Shown here: positions 22,371 to 31,018 of the stretch, piece by piece
Numbering within the stretch: position 1 is the stretch's first letter
Layout of the letters: each line of letters opens with the position of its first letter
Source of the DNA: an uncultured bacterium
GTDB taxonomy: Bacteria; Bacillota; Clostridia; Lachnospirales; Lachnospiraceae
NCBI GenBank assembly: GCA_945949875.1
Contig: CAMFGH010000019.1
Span: 1-35,507, forward strand
Length of the DNA stretch: 35,507 nucleotides
Direction of reading: 5' to 3'
The notes under the pieces: generated by a model
Told to the model about the DNA's origin: nothing
Databases searched by the model: none
The model's input: only the letters and a program-made list of their open reading frames with translations
Program-made: the position numbers and the translations under genes

Positions 22371-23960
22371 TTATGACACCGGAACTTCCTTCACATAGAC
22401 CCAGGTCTTTCCATTGTCCATGGATTCGTACAGGCCATTGCAAAAGCCTTCCGCACCATGATAATCTCCATCTGCCCCCTGGCCGGCTTCCATGCAAAGT
22501 TTTCCATCTTTTTCATAAACCTTTTCCGGCATCACGAATGGGTTGTAATAGGTTCCGTCCGGAAGCTTTACTTTTGCAGATGGATATTCTACGGTTTCAA
22601 AGCTTTTTCCGCCATCCTCTGTCCGGTAAAGTGCTCCATATGCTCCGCCACTGTATGCCAGACAGGAGAACCCTGTTTTTTCATCCTGTAAAAAGCTGAT
22701 CCATCCGGCAGCCCCACCACTGCCCAGATAAGGATCCGAATTGGTCATGACCGCACTTTTGCCACCATCTGCAGTCGCAACTAACACGTAAAAACTGCTT
22801 CCGCATGCCCGGTCAACGGGAATCATCCGGTATTCTACTCCACCGGCAGTTTCATAGGTACAGTCCGGTTCCAGAGTTAAGTAATATTGTATGGTTTCTT
22901 CCGTCAATTCTGTTTCCTCTGACTCTGTTTCTTCTGATTCTGTTTTCTCTGATTCCGCTTCTCCTGATTCCATTTCACCTTTTGCTTCCGAGTTGTTCAT
23001 TCCTTTCCCAGAATCGTCCTTCCCCGTTACTTTTTCCGCATAGCTCTCTGACACCATGTTCTCAACAAAATCATATAAGTCATTGTATACCACGGAAACA
23101 TTTTCTTCTGAAAAATCCTTCATGTTTCCAAACAAATAACAGAAGTTTTCTCCCTCATACTCTATTACTATCCTCTGATAAAGATCTTCATTTTCCTCAT
23201 AGGGAAGTTCTTTCATTACATACAGAAGCCAGTTTGTCACATCTGAGCAAAACCATTCTTTTTCCTCGCTGCTGGCAGAATATAAGGGGATCACCGGCGT
23301 ATACGTTTTTTCTGTTTCTTTTTCTGTTTCCTTTCCTGTTTCCTTTCCTGTTTCCTCATAGCTGTGGGCCCGGTTTCGTCCTGCAAAATATGCATCTGTC
23401 AAATATCGGAATTGCTCCATTTTATAATTATCGCTCAGCACCAGATCATTTTTTACAGTAAAAAGAAACCGGCCTGTATCATAGCAGTAAAGATTTCCTT
23501 CTTTGCCACAGACTTTCACATCTCCATAGCGGCGCATGATTTCAGAAGTAATCTCTTCCTCACCGTAGCCGGAAAATTCTTCCGATCCATCATACATGAT
23601 CTGTATGACCTGATCCTCCTGCTCACTTCCCTGTAACGTAATCTGAACTCCTGCCAGTCCCCAGGCAACATCCCAGTTTCCTTTTTGAAGCATGGCACCA
23701 TCATCCCGAATTTCCAATTCAAATTCCTTTATGATTTCATCATCGTATCGGGCTATGATCCTACCGTAAGTACTGCCAAAGGGCCAGTCCGGCTCTCCCT
23801 TCATCTGCAATAGCAGCCGGCACCGCCCATCCGAGGATGTCCGGGTATCAATATCAGTATATTTATATTCTGTCTTATATAAGAAACCGGCTACCAGAAT
23901 GACCAGCAGTCCGGCTATTATTCCGATCATGACTAAACATGTTTTTATCCCTTTTTTCAT
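22371..23960 (-). CDS. Exported protein with BNR/Asp-box repeats (function unknown)
   Basis: The 529-residue protein has one N-terminal hydrophobic segment (residues 4-27), so it is exported or anchored. Residues about 40-145 form a first domain (SSDGRCRLLLQMKGEPDWPF). Two acidic low-complexity linkers follow (ETGKETGKETEKETEK and SEKTESEETESEETE). The C-terminal part has two Asp-box motifs, RTEDGGKSF and ESMDNGKTW, typical of beta-propeller BNR proteins. Too few repeats are visible for a full sialidase and I see no catalytic set, so I do not assign an enzyme. The ATG at 23960 has GGAAGGA upstream and is 4 bp after the preceding lipoprotein gene, so the two share an operon. Confidence 0.75.
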   Translation of the reverse strand: MKKGIKTCLVMIGIIAGLLVILVAGFLYKTEYKYTDIDTRTSSDGRCRLLLQMKGEPDWPFGSTYGRIIARYDDEIIKEFELEIRDDGAMLQKGNWDVAWGLAGVQITLQGSEQEDQVIQIMYDGSEEFSGYGEEEITSEIMRRYGDVKVCGKEGNLYCYDTGRFLFTVKNDLVLSDNYKMEQFRYLTDAYFAGRNRAHSYEETGKETGKETEKETEKTYTPVIPLYSASSEEKEWFCSDVTNWLLYVMKELPYEENEDLYQRIVIEYEGENFCYLFGNMKDFSEENVSVVYNDLYDFVENMVSESYAEKVTGKDDSGKGMNNSEAKGEMESGEAESEKTESEETESEETELTEETIQYYLTLEPDCTYETAGGVEYRMIPVDRACGSSFYVLVATADGGKSAVMTNSDPYLGSGGAAGWISFLQDEKTGFSCLAYSGGAYGALYRTEDGGKSFETVEYPSAKVKLPDGTYYNPFVMPEKVYEKDGKLCMEAGQGADGDYHGAEGFCNGLYESMDNGKTWVYVKEVPVS

Positions 23961-23964
23961 AAAA

Positions 23965-25158
23965 CTATCCTTCCACGCTTTCCATCAAATATTGGCAACG
24001 ATAGGAATAATCCGGTATATTTTTCTTCCCATCTCCCAATATTTTGTTGCCCAAATACTGAAAGCTGCCATCCTGACTAAATTTTACCGTAAGCTCATGG
24101 GTTATCAATGCGTCATCGCACACCACCATATCACATACCGCATCCACCGTCAAAGTAGTGGTGCCATCCTCCTTTTCTTTTATATCCGTAACTTCCGGTA
24201 CCGAAGAACCAAGATAGGTATGGGTTACGTTAGTGCATACAAGCCCGACCCACGCATAGGTCTGTTCTTCTTCATCAAATACTGCATATTCCCGGATTTG
24301 CTCTGCTGTTATCGGCAAATATTCCATAATCAGACTTTCAAATTCCTCTTTTGGTATTCCATGGGAATAGGCTTTGCCATCAAAGGTTTTCTGATATTTC
24401 ATAGCATACAGGTATTCATACAGACCATTATAATCCAGATTTTCCATGTGATCAGCATCCCAATCAGAGCAGAAAAGGTTATTCCCCTGATAACCGATAG
24501 CCTGCACGCATTTTACAGACATTTCCCGTGCTTTCGGTGTCATCGGCTTTACTCTGACAAGGCAGCTTCCATCTACAATCTCTGTAACCTCCGGTGGCTC
24601 AGGGACACAGATTTTATAGGCAAACCAGCCTTTATCGGTATATTTCCATTCTTTGATCCGGTTATGGGAAATGTAGCACATCACCGGCTCATTTTCCTCA
24701 TTCCATGCACCTTTTGCACTCACAACATACATGGACTTTCCGTCAAACATATATTTCATTCTCCCCACTGTGCCATCATCATAAATCTCGTATGTCACTA
24801 TGCTGCCGCTTTTCCCCGCTTCGCAGGCCTCAAGAAAAAGATCCATCTTTTCATAATGTTCCATATCGGAATAAATAGCTTTCGTGGTAACCGGGCATCC
24901 TGTTTCCTTAAGTTCCCCCAGCATGGCCATTTTACAGTCATCCTCCGCTTCCTGCCTCTCCTGCTCATCCAGTGGAAGATCATAGCCTTTTTCCCACTGC
25001 TGTGCAGCTTCTTTATCTATAGATGCCTGATCAGCACTCTCTGTTTTCTCTTCATAAAAACTTTCTTCCGAAATGCCGGCTTCTTTTCCACAGGCACACA
25101 ACAAGCCCCCAAGGAGAAGCACTATCATCCCCCATATGTGTTTCCTTTTGAAATCCAT
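23965..25158 (-). CDS. Lipoprotein of unknown function, paralogue of the next upstream gene
   Basis: The 397-residue product starts MDFKRKHIWGMIVLLLGGLL with a lipobox LCAC, giving a lipid anchor at C23. The rest shares clear patterns with the upstream gene at 25176-26447: IPKEEFESLIMEYLPI against IPKDEFESVVMTYFHI, KEDGTTTLTVDAV against NRDGTMTLLVHVV, and DGSFQYLGNKIL against DGSFQYVSNRVL. I remember such proteins in Lachnospiraceae as an uncharacterised family (possibly DUF6070). The ATG at 25158 has a strong GGAGGA. It lies in an operon with the BNR protein. Confidence 0.75.
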   Translation of the reverse strand: MDFKRKHIWGMIVLLLGGLLCACGKEAGISEESFYEEKTESADQASIDKEAAQQWEKGYDLPLDEQERQEAEDDCKMAMLGELKETGCPVTTKAIYSDMEHYEKMDLFLEACEAGKSGSIVTYEIYDDGTVGRMKYMFDGKSMYVVSAKGAWNEENEPVMCYISHNRIKEWKYTDKGWFAYKICVPEPPEVTEIVDGSCLVRVKPMTPKAREMSVKCVQAIGYQGNNLFCSDWDADHMENLDYNGLYEYLYAMKYQKTFDGKAYSHGIPKEEFESLIMEYLPITAEQIREYAVFDEEEQTYAWVGLVCTNVTHTYLGSSVPEVTDIKEKEDGTTTLTVDAVCDMVVCDDALITHELTVKFSQDGSFQYLGNKILGDGKKNIPDYSYRCQYLMESVEG

Positions 25159-25175
25159 AAAATCCTCCCTTCACA

Positions 25176-25205
25176 TCAGGGACGTTTCTGTTGTCCACAT
25201 CGAAA
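25176..25205. repeat. Dispersed repeat fragment at the end of an exported-protein gene
   Basis: GGGACGTTTCTGTTGTCCAC at 25180-25199 is a truncated copy of the repeat. Read on the minus strand it encodes the end GQQKRP of the exported protein, and its stop follows at once. Confidence 0.75.
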
Positions 25206-26447
25206 TACTTCTTCCCACTCTTGATCCGTCATTCGGGGTGTATACCAGGTCTCCTCCCCATTGTTCCCAGAAGGCAGTACCCTGTTTGATACATATTGAA
25301 AGCTCCCATCTTCCAAAGGCCGGATTACTACCTCATGGGCAAACACCTTGGAATTACCTGCATACGGAAATACCACATGAACCAGAAGTGTCATGGTTCC
25401 ATCCCGGTTCTCTCGATTTCCAACCACTTCCGGATAAGGATGTTCCGGGTATTCAGCCTCATACAATCCCCTTGGTTTATATTCATAGGTCTCTTTTACA
25501 GAATCATATACTGTTTTGGACTGCAACGTCTGGCTATCGATATGAAAATATGTCATAACAACGCTTTCAAACTCGTCCTTTGGTATCTGATATACAGCTC
25601 TGACTGACAAATTTTCATCTGCCTCATAGGGAACTTTCTTCCCCATTACGATGGGATAGGAAAAGTCATACACATCATAAAAATCCAGTTCTCCGAAAGC
25701 CTCTTCACTCCAATCTGTGATAAACATGTTGTTTCGTGCATACCCAATGGGTAACAGGTATTTTCGATTCCATTCCCGATACTTTTCTTCCAGCGGCTGT
25801 ACCCGAAATGCTTTATGCTCAGTAACCTCACTCAACATAAGTACATACTGCTGTTCCGATGCGCAGGAACCGGAAAACATAAGATATCCTTCTTCTGTAT
25901 ATTCCCATGACTCTGCCGAATACTCTTCTGTCACTTTTTCCTGCATGATTCCATCCTGATACTTAAAGTATTTCCTGACCACATCTATCATGCCATCTTT
26001 TGTTTTCAGAACATACTTTGCCAATCCACCATCATAACCAACTTCCCAAATCGTTGTTTCTGCTTCCTGCTTTGTATTTACACTTTCACAAAACTGCAGT
26101 ACCTGCTCAGGCTCAGTCATATCGATCTGATTTTTGCTGTCAACCGCAGTATATCCCTTTTCCCCAAACGCTTTGATGATATGACGAATCGTTTCCAGAT
26201 TATTTATCATCTGTTTCTCTTCTGCCTCTTTATATAGATTCCCACAGGCATCCAATATTTCTCCATCATCTTCCTGATTATCCTCTAAGGAGACAGGAGA
26301 ACTCTCCGTTTCATCTTCCGGCTTCGTTTCCTTTTCCGACAGCGTTTCTTTATGGAACTGGTCATGATACCACAGAAAACCAAAAAGAAGCATCAGCCCT
26401 ATTGCAGACAGCTTCATCACCCATAGCCATTTTTTCTTTTTATCCAA
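25176..26447 (-). CDS. Membrane-anchored protein of unknown function, paralogue of the lipoprotein at 23965-25158
   Basis: The best start is a TTG at 26447 with AGAGG 5 nt upstream, giving 423 residues beginning MDKKKKWLWVMKLSAIGLML with one hydrophobic anchor. An ATG at 26582 is in frame but sits in a repeat element. An acidic linker follows the anchor (about residues 30-65). The body contains IPKDEFESVVMTYFHI and DGSFQYVSNRVL, shared with the lipoprotein downstream, and probably arose by duplication. The last residues FRCGQQKRP come from a dispersed repeat. Function unknown. It lies 17 bp upstream of the lipoprotein gene. Confidence 0.7.
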   Translation of the reverse strand: MDKKKKWLWVMKLSAIGLMLLFGFLWYHDQFHKETLSEKETKPEDETESSPVSLEDNQEDDGEILDACGNLYKEAEEKQMINNLETIRHIIKAFGEKGYTAVDSKNQIDMTEPEQVLQFCESVNTKQEAETTIWEVGYDGGLAKYVLKTKDGMIDVVRKYFKYQDGIMQEKVTEEYSAESWEYTEEGYLMFSGSCASEQQYVLMLSEVTEHKAFRVQPLEEKYREWNRKYLLPIGYARNNMFITDWSEEAFGELDFYDVYDFSYPIVMGKKVPYEADENLSVRAVYQIPKDEFESVVMTYFHIDSQTLQSKTVYDSVKETYEYKPRGLYEAEYPEHPYPEVVGNRENRDGTMTLLVHVVFPYAGNSKVFAHEVVIRPLEDGSFQYVSNRVLPSGNNGEETWYTPRMTDQEWEEVFRCGQQKRP

Positions 26448-26522
26448 AGCAACCTCTTCCTTTTCATTTCTCACTTTTTCACAAATACTACACCTGTAAG
26501 ATTTAAAAGTCAAGGTTTCCGT

Positions 26523-26640
26523 GAGGACGACAAAATGCACCGGATAGGTTGTCTGGATGCTTAGCGCAATGATGACAGACAACTTATCCGGTGCATTTTA
26601 TTATTATAATTTAGAAAAACAAGCCTTTACCTGAGCTTGC
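26523..26640. repeat. Short derivative C of the composite element (core hairpin)
   Basis: Positions 26532-26554 and 26577-26599 form a 23 bp stem with one wobble pair. They match the inner inverted pair of elements A and B (AAAATGCACCGGATA-type and AGACAACTTATCC-type arms). The flank TTATTATAATTTAGAAAAAC and then CTTGCAGGA also matches the flank in element B. The centre and the outer arms are gone. It lies between the histidine kinase and the exported-protein gene. Confidence 0.75.
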
Positions 26641-26652
26641 AGGATAAATGAA

Positions 26653-28617
26653 CTATCCAAAAAACTGTATCAGCACATTCTCCAGTTTTTCCAGTGATAA
26701 TGGTTTTTCCAGATAATCTGTAAACCCATAACTCTGATACTCCACTTTCGCAGTTGGAGAATAATTTCCGGTTAAAGCGATGATCGGAAGCTTCTCATAA
26801 TAGGCATCCTGCTTTCGTATTTTCCCAATAGCCTCCACGCCATCCATTTCCGGCATCATATGGTCCAAAAGCACCATGTCATACTGTTTCTTCTTCGTCA
26901 TGCCAAGTGCTTCTAGTCCGGAAGAAACACAGTCTACCTGTGCATGGAATCTTTCCAGCATAATTTGTAAAACCCTGCAGTTAAGCTCCGCGTCATCTGC
27001 TACAAGAATTTTTTTCCCACTTAGATTTAAGTTTTCTCTTGCTTTCCGTTCCTTTTCCAATAAATCCCTGTTTTTAGATTCCCTTTCTGTGGTGACAATT
27101 TTCTGTGGTAAAATCACTTCAAATCTGGAACCATTTCCGTACTCACTTTCCACCGATATGGTACCATTCATCTGATTGACCAGACCGCTGACAATGCTCA
27201 TACCAAGACCTGTTCCTTCAATGGCACGGTTATGCTGCAAATCAATTCGGGCAAATTCAGTAAACAGAGCATCCATATCCTCTTTTCGGATTCCAATGCC
27301 TGTATCTTCTACCACAAACCGGATTGCATCCAGTTCTTCCCGGGTTTTTACTGCTTCAACCTGCAAGGACACGGTTCCCTTCTCCGTATACTTTACAGCA
27401 TTGCTGATCAGGTTGATCAAAATCTGGGAAACCCGGATCTCATCTCCAAATAACCTGGCAGGAACATTATCACTTACTTTTAATACAAATTCCAAATCCT
27501 TTTCTGCTACTCTGTACTGAATCAGTTTGGAAACTCGTTTCAGTAAATCAGACATATTGTATTCAATGGGAACAATTTCCATCTTCCCTGCCTGAATTTT
27601 CGAATAATCCAAAATATCATTCACAAGACTGAGCAGATACTGGTTGGCTGATTTAACATCCTCTGCATAGCCTCTTATGGTCTCATCCTTACAATCTCTC
27701 AGGATGATCTCGTTCATTCCGATAATAGAATTAATGGGTGTGCGGATTTCATGAGACATATTGGCAAAAAACCTGCTTCTTCTTTTATCGGATTCCCGAA
27801 GCATTTGATTCTGCTCTTCAATCAGCTTTACCAGACCTTCCTGTTTCAGCAGCTGTTCCATATCCTCTGAAATATCACTTACGGTATAAACAAATCTGGG
27901 GTTCTGTCTGGAAAAGTTTTTCATTCTGGTAAATTCCAGCCTGGACCAGACAAACTCTCCTTTTATATTTTTCATCTGAAGATCCACATGAAAACTATTT
28001 CTGCTTTCCAACACATTAATGATATTTTCCGGTTCAGAAGCTCTGAAAAATACAAGCCGGTCTTCCTCACCAAACATGCCGGAAATCATGATTCGCCAAT
28101 CAGAATACTTTAACTTCATATAATCCAGATGTCCTGCACTTACCTCTGTGGTATTTGGATTGATGCAGATATCCTCTGTCAGATCGATCATCATAGAAAA
28201 GAGATAATTTTGTTGAATCGTTTCGATTTTTTCGATTTCATTAAAGTTGCTTGCTTCTATACCTTCTGCTGAGGAGAATACAAGGATCGCCTGTCCATCT
28301 GCCACCCTGAGCAGATTATAAAAATACCCTTGCTCTTTTTCTCCATCATAAAGCTGAATAAACCCTTTGTGCTTATCCAACTCAAAAAATGCAACATTCG
28401 TAAATTTTCTGTATTCCCCTATCTCATCATCAGAGGAATGCTTTTCCTTCATAAACAGCATCTGGTATAAATATTCCAGATTTCCGGTTTCTTTCAATAA
28501 GTCATGAAAAAAATTATCCGCTTTTGCTACATGATATACATCTTTCTCATTATCAATTTCTATCATGCAGTCCATATCGTCTAATAAAGTCTTGTAAATC
28601 AAATCATCCTGTATCAT
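26653..28617 (-). CDS. Hybrid sensor histidine kinase with C-terminal receiver domain
   Basis: The 654-residue protein has no membrane segment. Residues 1-250 form two PAS-like regions (LEFTRMKNFSRQNPRFVYTV closes the second). HisKA follows with the phosphorylated H289 in SHEIRTPINSIIG, then HATPase with N406 in LISNAVKYTEKG, DTGIGI and GTGLGMSIVSGLV. A receiver comes last, with DD at 541-542, D585 in MVLLDHMMPEMDG, T616 and K638. It probably senses a cytoplasmic signal and passes phosphate to its own receiver. No output regulator is next to it. The ribosome site at 28617 (AAAAGG) is modest. It is upstream of the exported-protein genes on the same strand, separated by derivative C. Confidence 0.88.
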   Translation of the reverse strand: MIQDDLIYKTLLDDMDCMIEIDNEKDVYHVAKADNFFHDLLKETGNLEYLYQMLFMKEKHSSDDEIGEYRKFTNVAFFELDKHKGFIQLYDGEKEQGYFYNLLRVADGQAILVFSSAEGIEASNFNEIEKIETIQQNYLFSMMIDLTEDICINPNTTEVSAGHLDYMKLKYSDWRIMISGMFGEEDRLVFFRASEPENIINVLESRNSFHVDLQMKNIKGEFVWSRLEFTRMKNFSRQNPRFVYTVSDISEDMEQLLKQEGLVKLIEEQNQMLRESDKRRSRFFANMSHEIRTPINSIIGMNEIILRDCKDETIRGYAEDVKSANQYLLSLVNDILDYSKIQAGKMEIVPIEYNMSDLLKRVSKLIQYRVAEKDLEFVLKVSDNVPARLFGDEIRVSQILINLISNAVKYTEKGTVSLQVEAVKTREELDAIRFVVEDTGIGIRKEDMDALFTEFARIDLQHNRAIEGTGLGMSIVSGLVNQMNGTISVESEYGNGSRFEVILPQKIVTTERESKNRDLLEKERKARENLNLSGKKILVADDAELNCRVLQIMLERFHAQVDCVSSGLEALGMTKKKQYDMVLLDHMMPEMDGVEAIGKIRKQDAYYEKLPIIALTGNYSPTAKVEYQSYGFTDYLEKPLSLEKLENVLIQFFG

Positions 28618-28726
28618 AGCCAGCCTTTTCCCAACCTGTCACTTTGTGAAATTCGCATTGTATGTAAAAAAATACATTCCGATTAGAATTATACCACTAA
28701 AAATAACTTTGGGAAGATATATTTGC

Positions 28727-28819
28727 AGTGGGGACGTCCCTTTTGTCCACAGGATAGCCCTTTGTCCACTGGATAACCCTTTGCCCACTGGATAACCCTT
28801 TGCCCATAGAATTGTCCCC
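28727..28819. repeat. Dispersed repeat with three tandem 19 nt units
   Basis: After the end GCAGTGGGGACGTCCC come three units: CCACAGGATAGCCCTTTGT (28747-28765), CCACTGGATAACCCTTTGC (28766-28784) and an identical copy (28785-28803). A remnant CCATAGAATTGTCCCC follows (28804-28819). This shows the unit structure of the family most clearly. It fills the interval between the histidine kinase and exoA, which has no gene. Confidence 0.9.
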
Positions 28820-28884
28820 AACCGGTTGTTTTACTATATAAATTATAATAATATAGAACAAAAGAAAACGAAAGGATTTTGATC

Positions 28885-29640
28885 ATGAAATTAATCTCAT
28901 GGAATGTAAACGGACTACGTGCCTGTGTACAAAAAGGCTTTCTTGATTTTTTTCAGAAAGCAGACGCTGATATTTTCTGTATTCAGGAATCCAAACTACA
29001 GGAAGGTCAGATTTCACTGGATCTTCCCGGATATTATCAGTACTGGAATTATGCTCAGAAAAAAGGCTATTCCGGCACTGCCATTTTTACCAGACAGGAA
29101 CCTCTGACAGTCACATACGGCATCGGCATCCCTGAACACGATACAGAAGGGCGTGTCATCACTCTGGAATTTCCAGAATTTTACATGGTAACCTGTTATA
29201 CTCCAAACTCTCAAAATGAACTTGCCAGACTTCCTTATAGAATGCAGTGGGAAGATGCTTTCCGTGGTTACTTACTTTCTTTGGATGCAAAAAAACCAGT
29301 CATTCTATGTGGTGACTTAAATGTGGCACATCAGGAAATCGATTTAAAGAATCCTAAAACCAATCGGCAAAATGCTGGTTTTACGGATGAAGAACGGAGC
29401 AAAATGACGGAGCTTCTCGAAAGTGGTTTTACCGATACCTTCCGTTATTTCTACCCAGACCAGGAAAATATCTACTCATGGTGGTCTTATCGTTTTAAAG
29501 CACGAGAGAAAAACGCCGGATGGAGAATCGACTATTTTATCACCTCAAAACGTCTGGATGAAAAGCTGACTGATGCCAAAATCCATACAGATATTTTTGG
29601 CTCCGACCACTGCCCGGTAGAACTTACATTGGGGACGTAG
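28885..29640 (+). CDS. exoA: Exodeoxyribonuclease III (AP endonuclease, ExoA/XthA type)
   Basis: The 251-residue enzyme removes abasic sites and 3' blocks during base-excision repair. Metal and catalytic motifs are complete: WNVNGLRA (residues 6-13), QESKLQ with the metal Glu, CYTPNSQ, GDLNVAHQEIDL (catalytic Asp and Asn), NAGFTDEER, and GSDHCPVEL with the final catalytic Asp-His. The ATG at 28885 has AAAGGA 9 nt upstream. The TTG at 28879 is in frame but too close to that site. The last residues LGT and the stop are supplied by a dispersed repeat end. Confidence 0.96.
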   Translation: MKLISWNVNGLRACVQKGFLDFFQKADADIFCIQESKLQEGQISLDLPGYYQYWNYAQKKGYSGTAIFTRQEPLTVTYGIGIPEHDTEGRVITLEFPEFYMVTCYTPNSQNELARLPYRMQWEDAFRGYLLSLDAKKPVILCGDLNVAHQEIDLKNPKTNRQNAGFTDEERSKMTELLESGFTDTFRYFYPDQENIYSWWSYRFKAREKNAGWRIDYFITSKRLDEKLTDAKIHTDIFGSDHCPVELTLGT

Positions 29641-29720
29641 CCTGTAAGAGCAGACCATAGTGATAGTTACTGCCAGAATAACCATGTCCGGAATTTCAGG
29701 CAGTAAACTCCTGAAAATAC

Positions 29721-29745
29721 AGGGGGACGTCAGAAACGTCCCCCT
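29721..29745. terminator. Bidirectional hairpin between exoA and the aminotransferase gene
   Basis: AGGGGGACGT (29721-29730) and ACGTCCCCCT (29736-29745) are perfect reverse complements around a CAGAA loop. The stem is made of two inverted ends of the dispersed repeat (GGGGACGT). It lies between two converging genes, and the plus side is followed by a T-rich stretch. A terminator role is inference. Confidence 0.6.
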
Positions 29746-29787
29746 ATATCTTTATTTCTTCTATATCTCCTATTTCTTCTATATCAC

Positions 29788-30948
29788 TTATCTCTTCATT
29801 TTCCCTATATCCGCCAGTCTATCCAGCGCAGCTTTCAAAGTTTCATCTTTTTTAGCAAAATGAACCCTGATCAGGTGGTTTACATCTTCTCTGAAAAAGC
29901 TGGAGCCGGGCACAGCACCCACACCCACTTTTTCTGCCAGATCGAGACAGAATTGTTCATCATCAGCATAGCCGAATTCGCTAATATCAAGCAGTACATA
30001 GTATGCACCCTGAGGTTCTGTAAAGGGCAGCCCAATATCTTTCAGACCACTTACAAACAAGTCCTTCATATGTGTATAATGAGCCTGTAAGTTCTGGTAA
30101 TAAGAATCCGGGAACTGGAGGCCGGTTACAGCTGCCTCCATAAGAGGTGCTGCTGCCCCTACCGTCAAAAAGTCATGCACTTTTTTCACCCGGTCTATGA
30201 TCTCCGGTGCTGCCTGCACATACCCAAGTCTCCAACCGGTAATGGAATAAGTCTTGGAAAGAGAATTACATACAATCGTTCTTTCTCTCATACCAGGCAA
30301 TGTTGCAAAATAAGTATGTACATTTGGTGCGTATAAAATATGTTCATATACTTCATCCGTAATCACATAGGCATCATATTTCTCAGCAAGAAAGGCAATC
30401 TGCATCAGTTCCTCTCTTGTAAACACTTTCCCGCAGGGATTGGAAGGATTACAAAGGATCAACGCCTTTGCGCCCTGACGAAAGGCATCCTCCAGTACTT
30501 CCGGATCAAAGTGAAATGTAGGTGGAATCAAAGGCACATAAATAGGTGTGGCTCCTGACAAAATGGTATCTGCACCATAGTTCTCATAAAATGGAGAAAA
30601 AATCACCACCTTATCCCCCGGATTGGTAACAGACATCATAGCTGCCATCATGGCCTCTGTACTTCCACAAGTCACTACAAGCTCTGTGTCCGGATTTACC
30701 TTCATGCCGGAAAAATGTTCTATTTTATCAGCTAAAGCTTCTCTAAAGTTCTGGGCTCCCCAGGTCAGGGCATACTGGTGCGGTCCGATAGATGCCACTT
30801 CTGCAAGCCGGTCTGTCATCTCTTTTGGAGGATCAAAATCCGGAAATCCCTGAGATAAATTAACAGCTCCATATTGAATAGAAACTCTGGTCATACGACG
30901 AATCACAGAATCTGTAAATCCTGCTGTTCTTTCACTTAATGTTCTCAC
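29788..30948 (-). CDS. Class I/II pyridoxal-phosphate aminotransferase
   Basis: The 386-residue enzyme has fold type I motifs: LSQGFPDFDPP, SPFYENYG, CNPSNPCGK (N170), TDEVYEHI (D198 on the PLP ring), SLSKTYSITGWRLG with the PLP lysine K232, and a late Arg for the substrate carboxylate. It resembles aspartate or aromatic aminotransferases of the MalY/PatA kind. The exact amino acid is not clear. The start is a GTG at 30948 with AAGG upstream. Earlier residues LSERTAGFTDSVIRRMTR are conserved, which supports that start over internal ATGs. It lies downstream of hydE and hydG on the same strand. Confidence 0.88.
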   Translation of the reverse strand: MRTLSERTAGFTDSVIRRMTRVSIQYGAVNLSQGFPDFDPPKEMTDRLAEVASIGPHQYALTWGAQNFREALADKIEHFSGMKVNPDTELVVTCGSTEAMMAAMMSVTNPGDKVVIFSPFYENYGADTILSGATPIYVPLIPPTFHFDPEVLEDAFRQGAKALILCNPSNPCGKVFTREELMQIAFLAEKYDAYVITDEVYEHILYAPNVHTYFATLPGMRERTIVCNSLSKTYSITGWRLGYVQAAPEIIDRVKKVHDFLTVGAAAPLMEAAVTGLQFPDSYYQNLQAHYTHMKDLFVSGLKDIGLPFTEPQGAYYVLLDISEFGYADDEQFCLDLAEKVGVGAVPGSSFFREDVNHLIRVHFAKKDETLKAALDRLADIGKMKR

Positions 30949-30987
30949 AGTATTCTTACCTTCCCTTTACTCTTTTTTCTTATCTTA

Positions 30988-31018
30988 ACACATTTCCGAA
31001 ACGTCCCCACTGCACTCT
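30988..31018. repeat. Dispersed repeat end fragment at the hydG stop
   Basis: GAAACGTCCCCACTGCACTC is a single short end of the family, placed just after the stop codon of the HydG-like gene. No unit sequence remains. Confidence 0.75.

Noticed and set aside
23899-25224. Plus-strand 441-codon frame opposite the lipoprotein gene
   Set aside because: Antisense shadow: no ribosome site, and a biased Phe/His/Ile-rich composition typical of a complement frame.
28639-28886. Two short minus-strand frames in the interval before exoA
   Set aside because: They consist of the tandem 19 nt repeat units read as codons and have no ribosome site or family.
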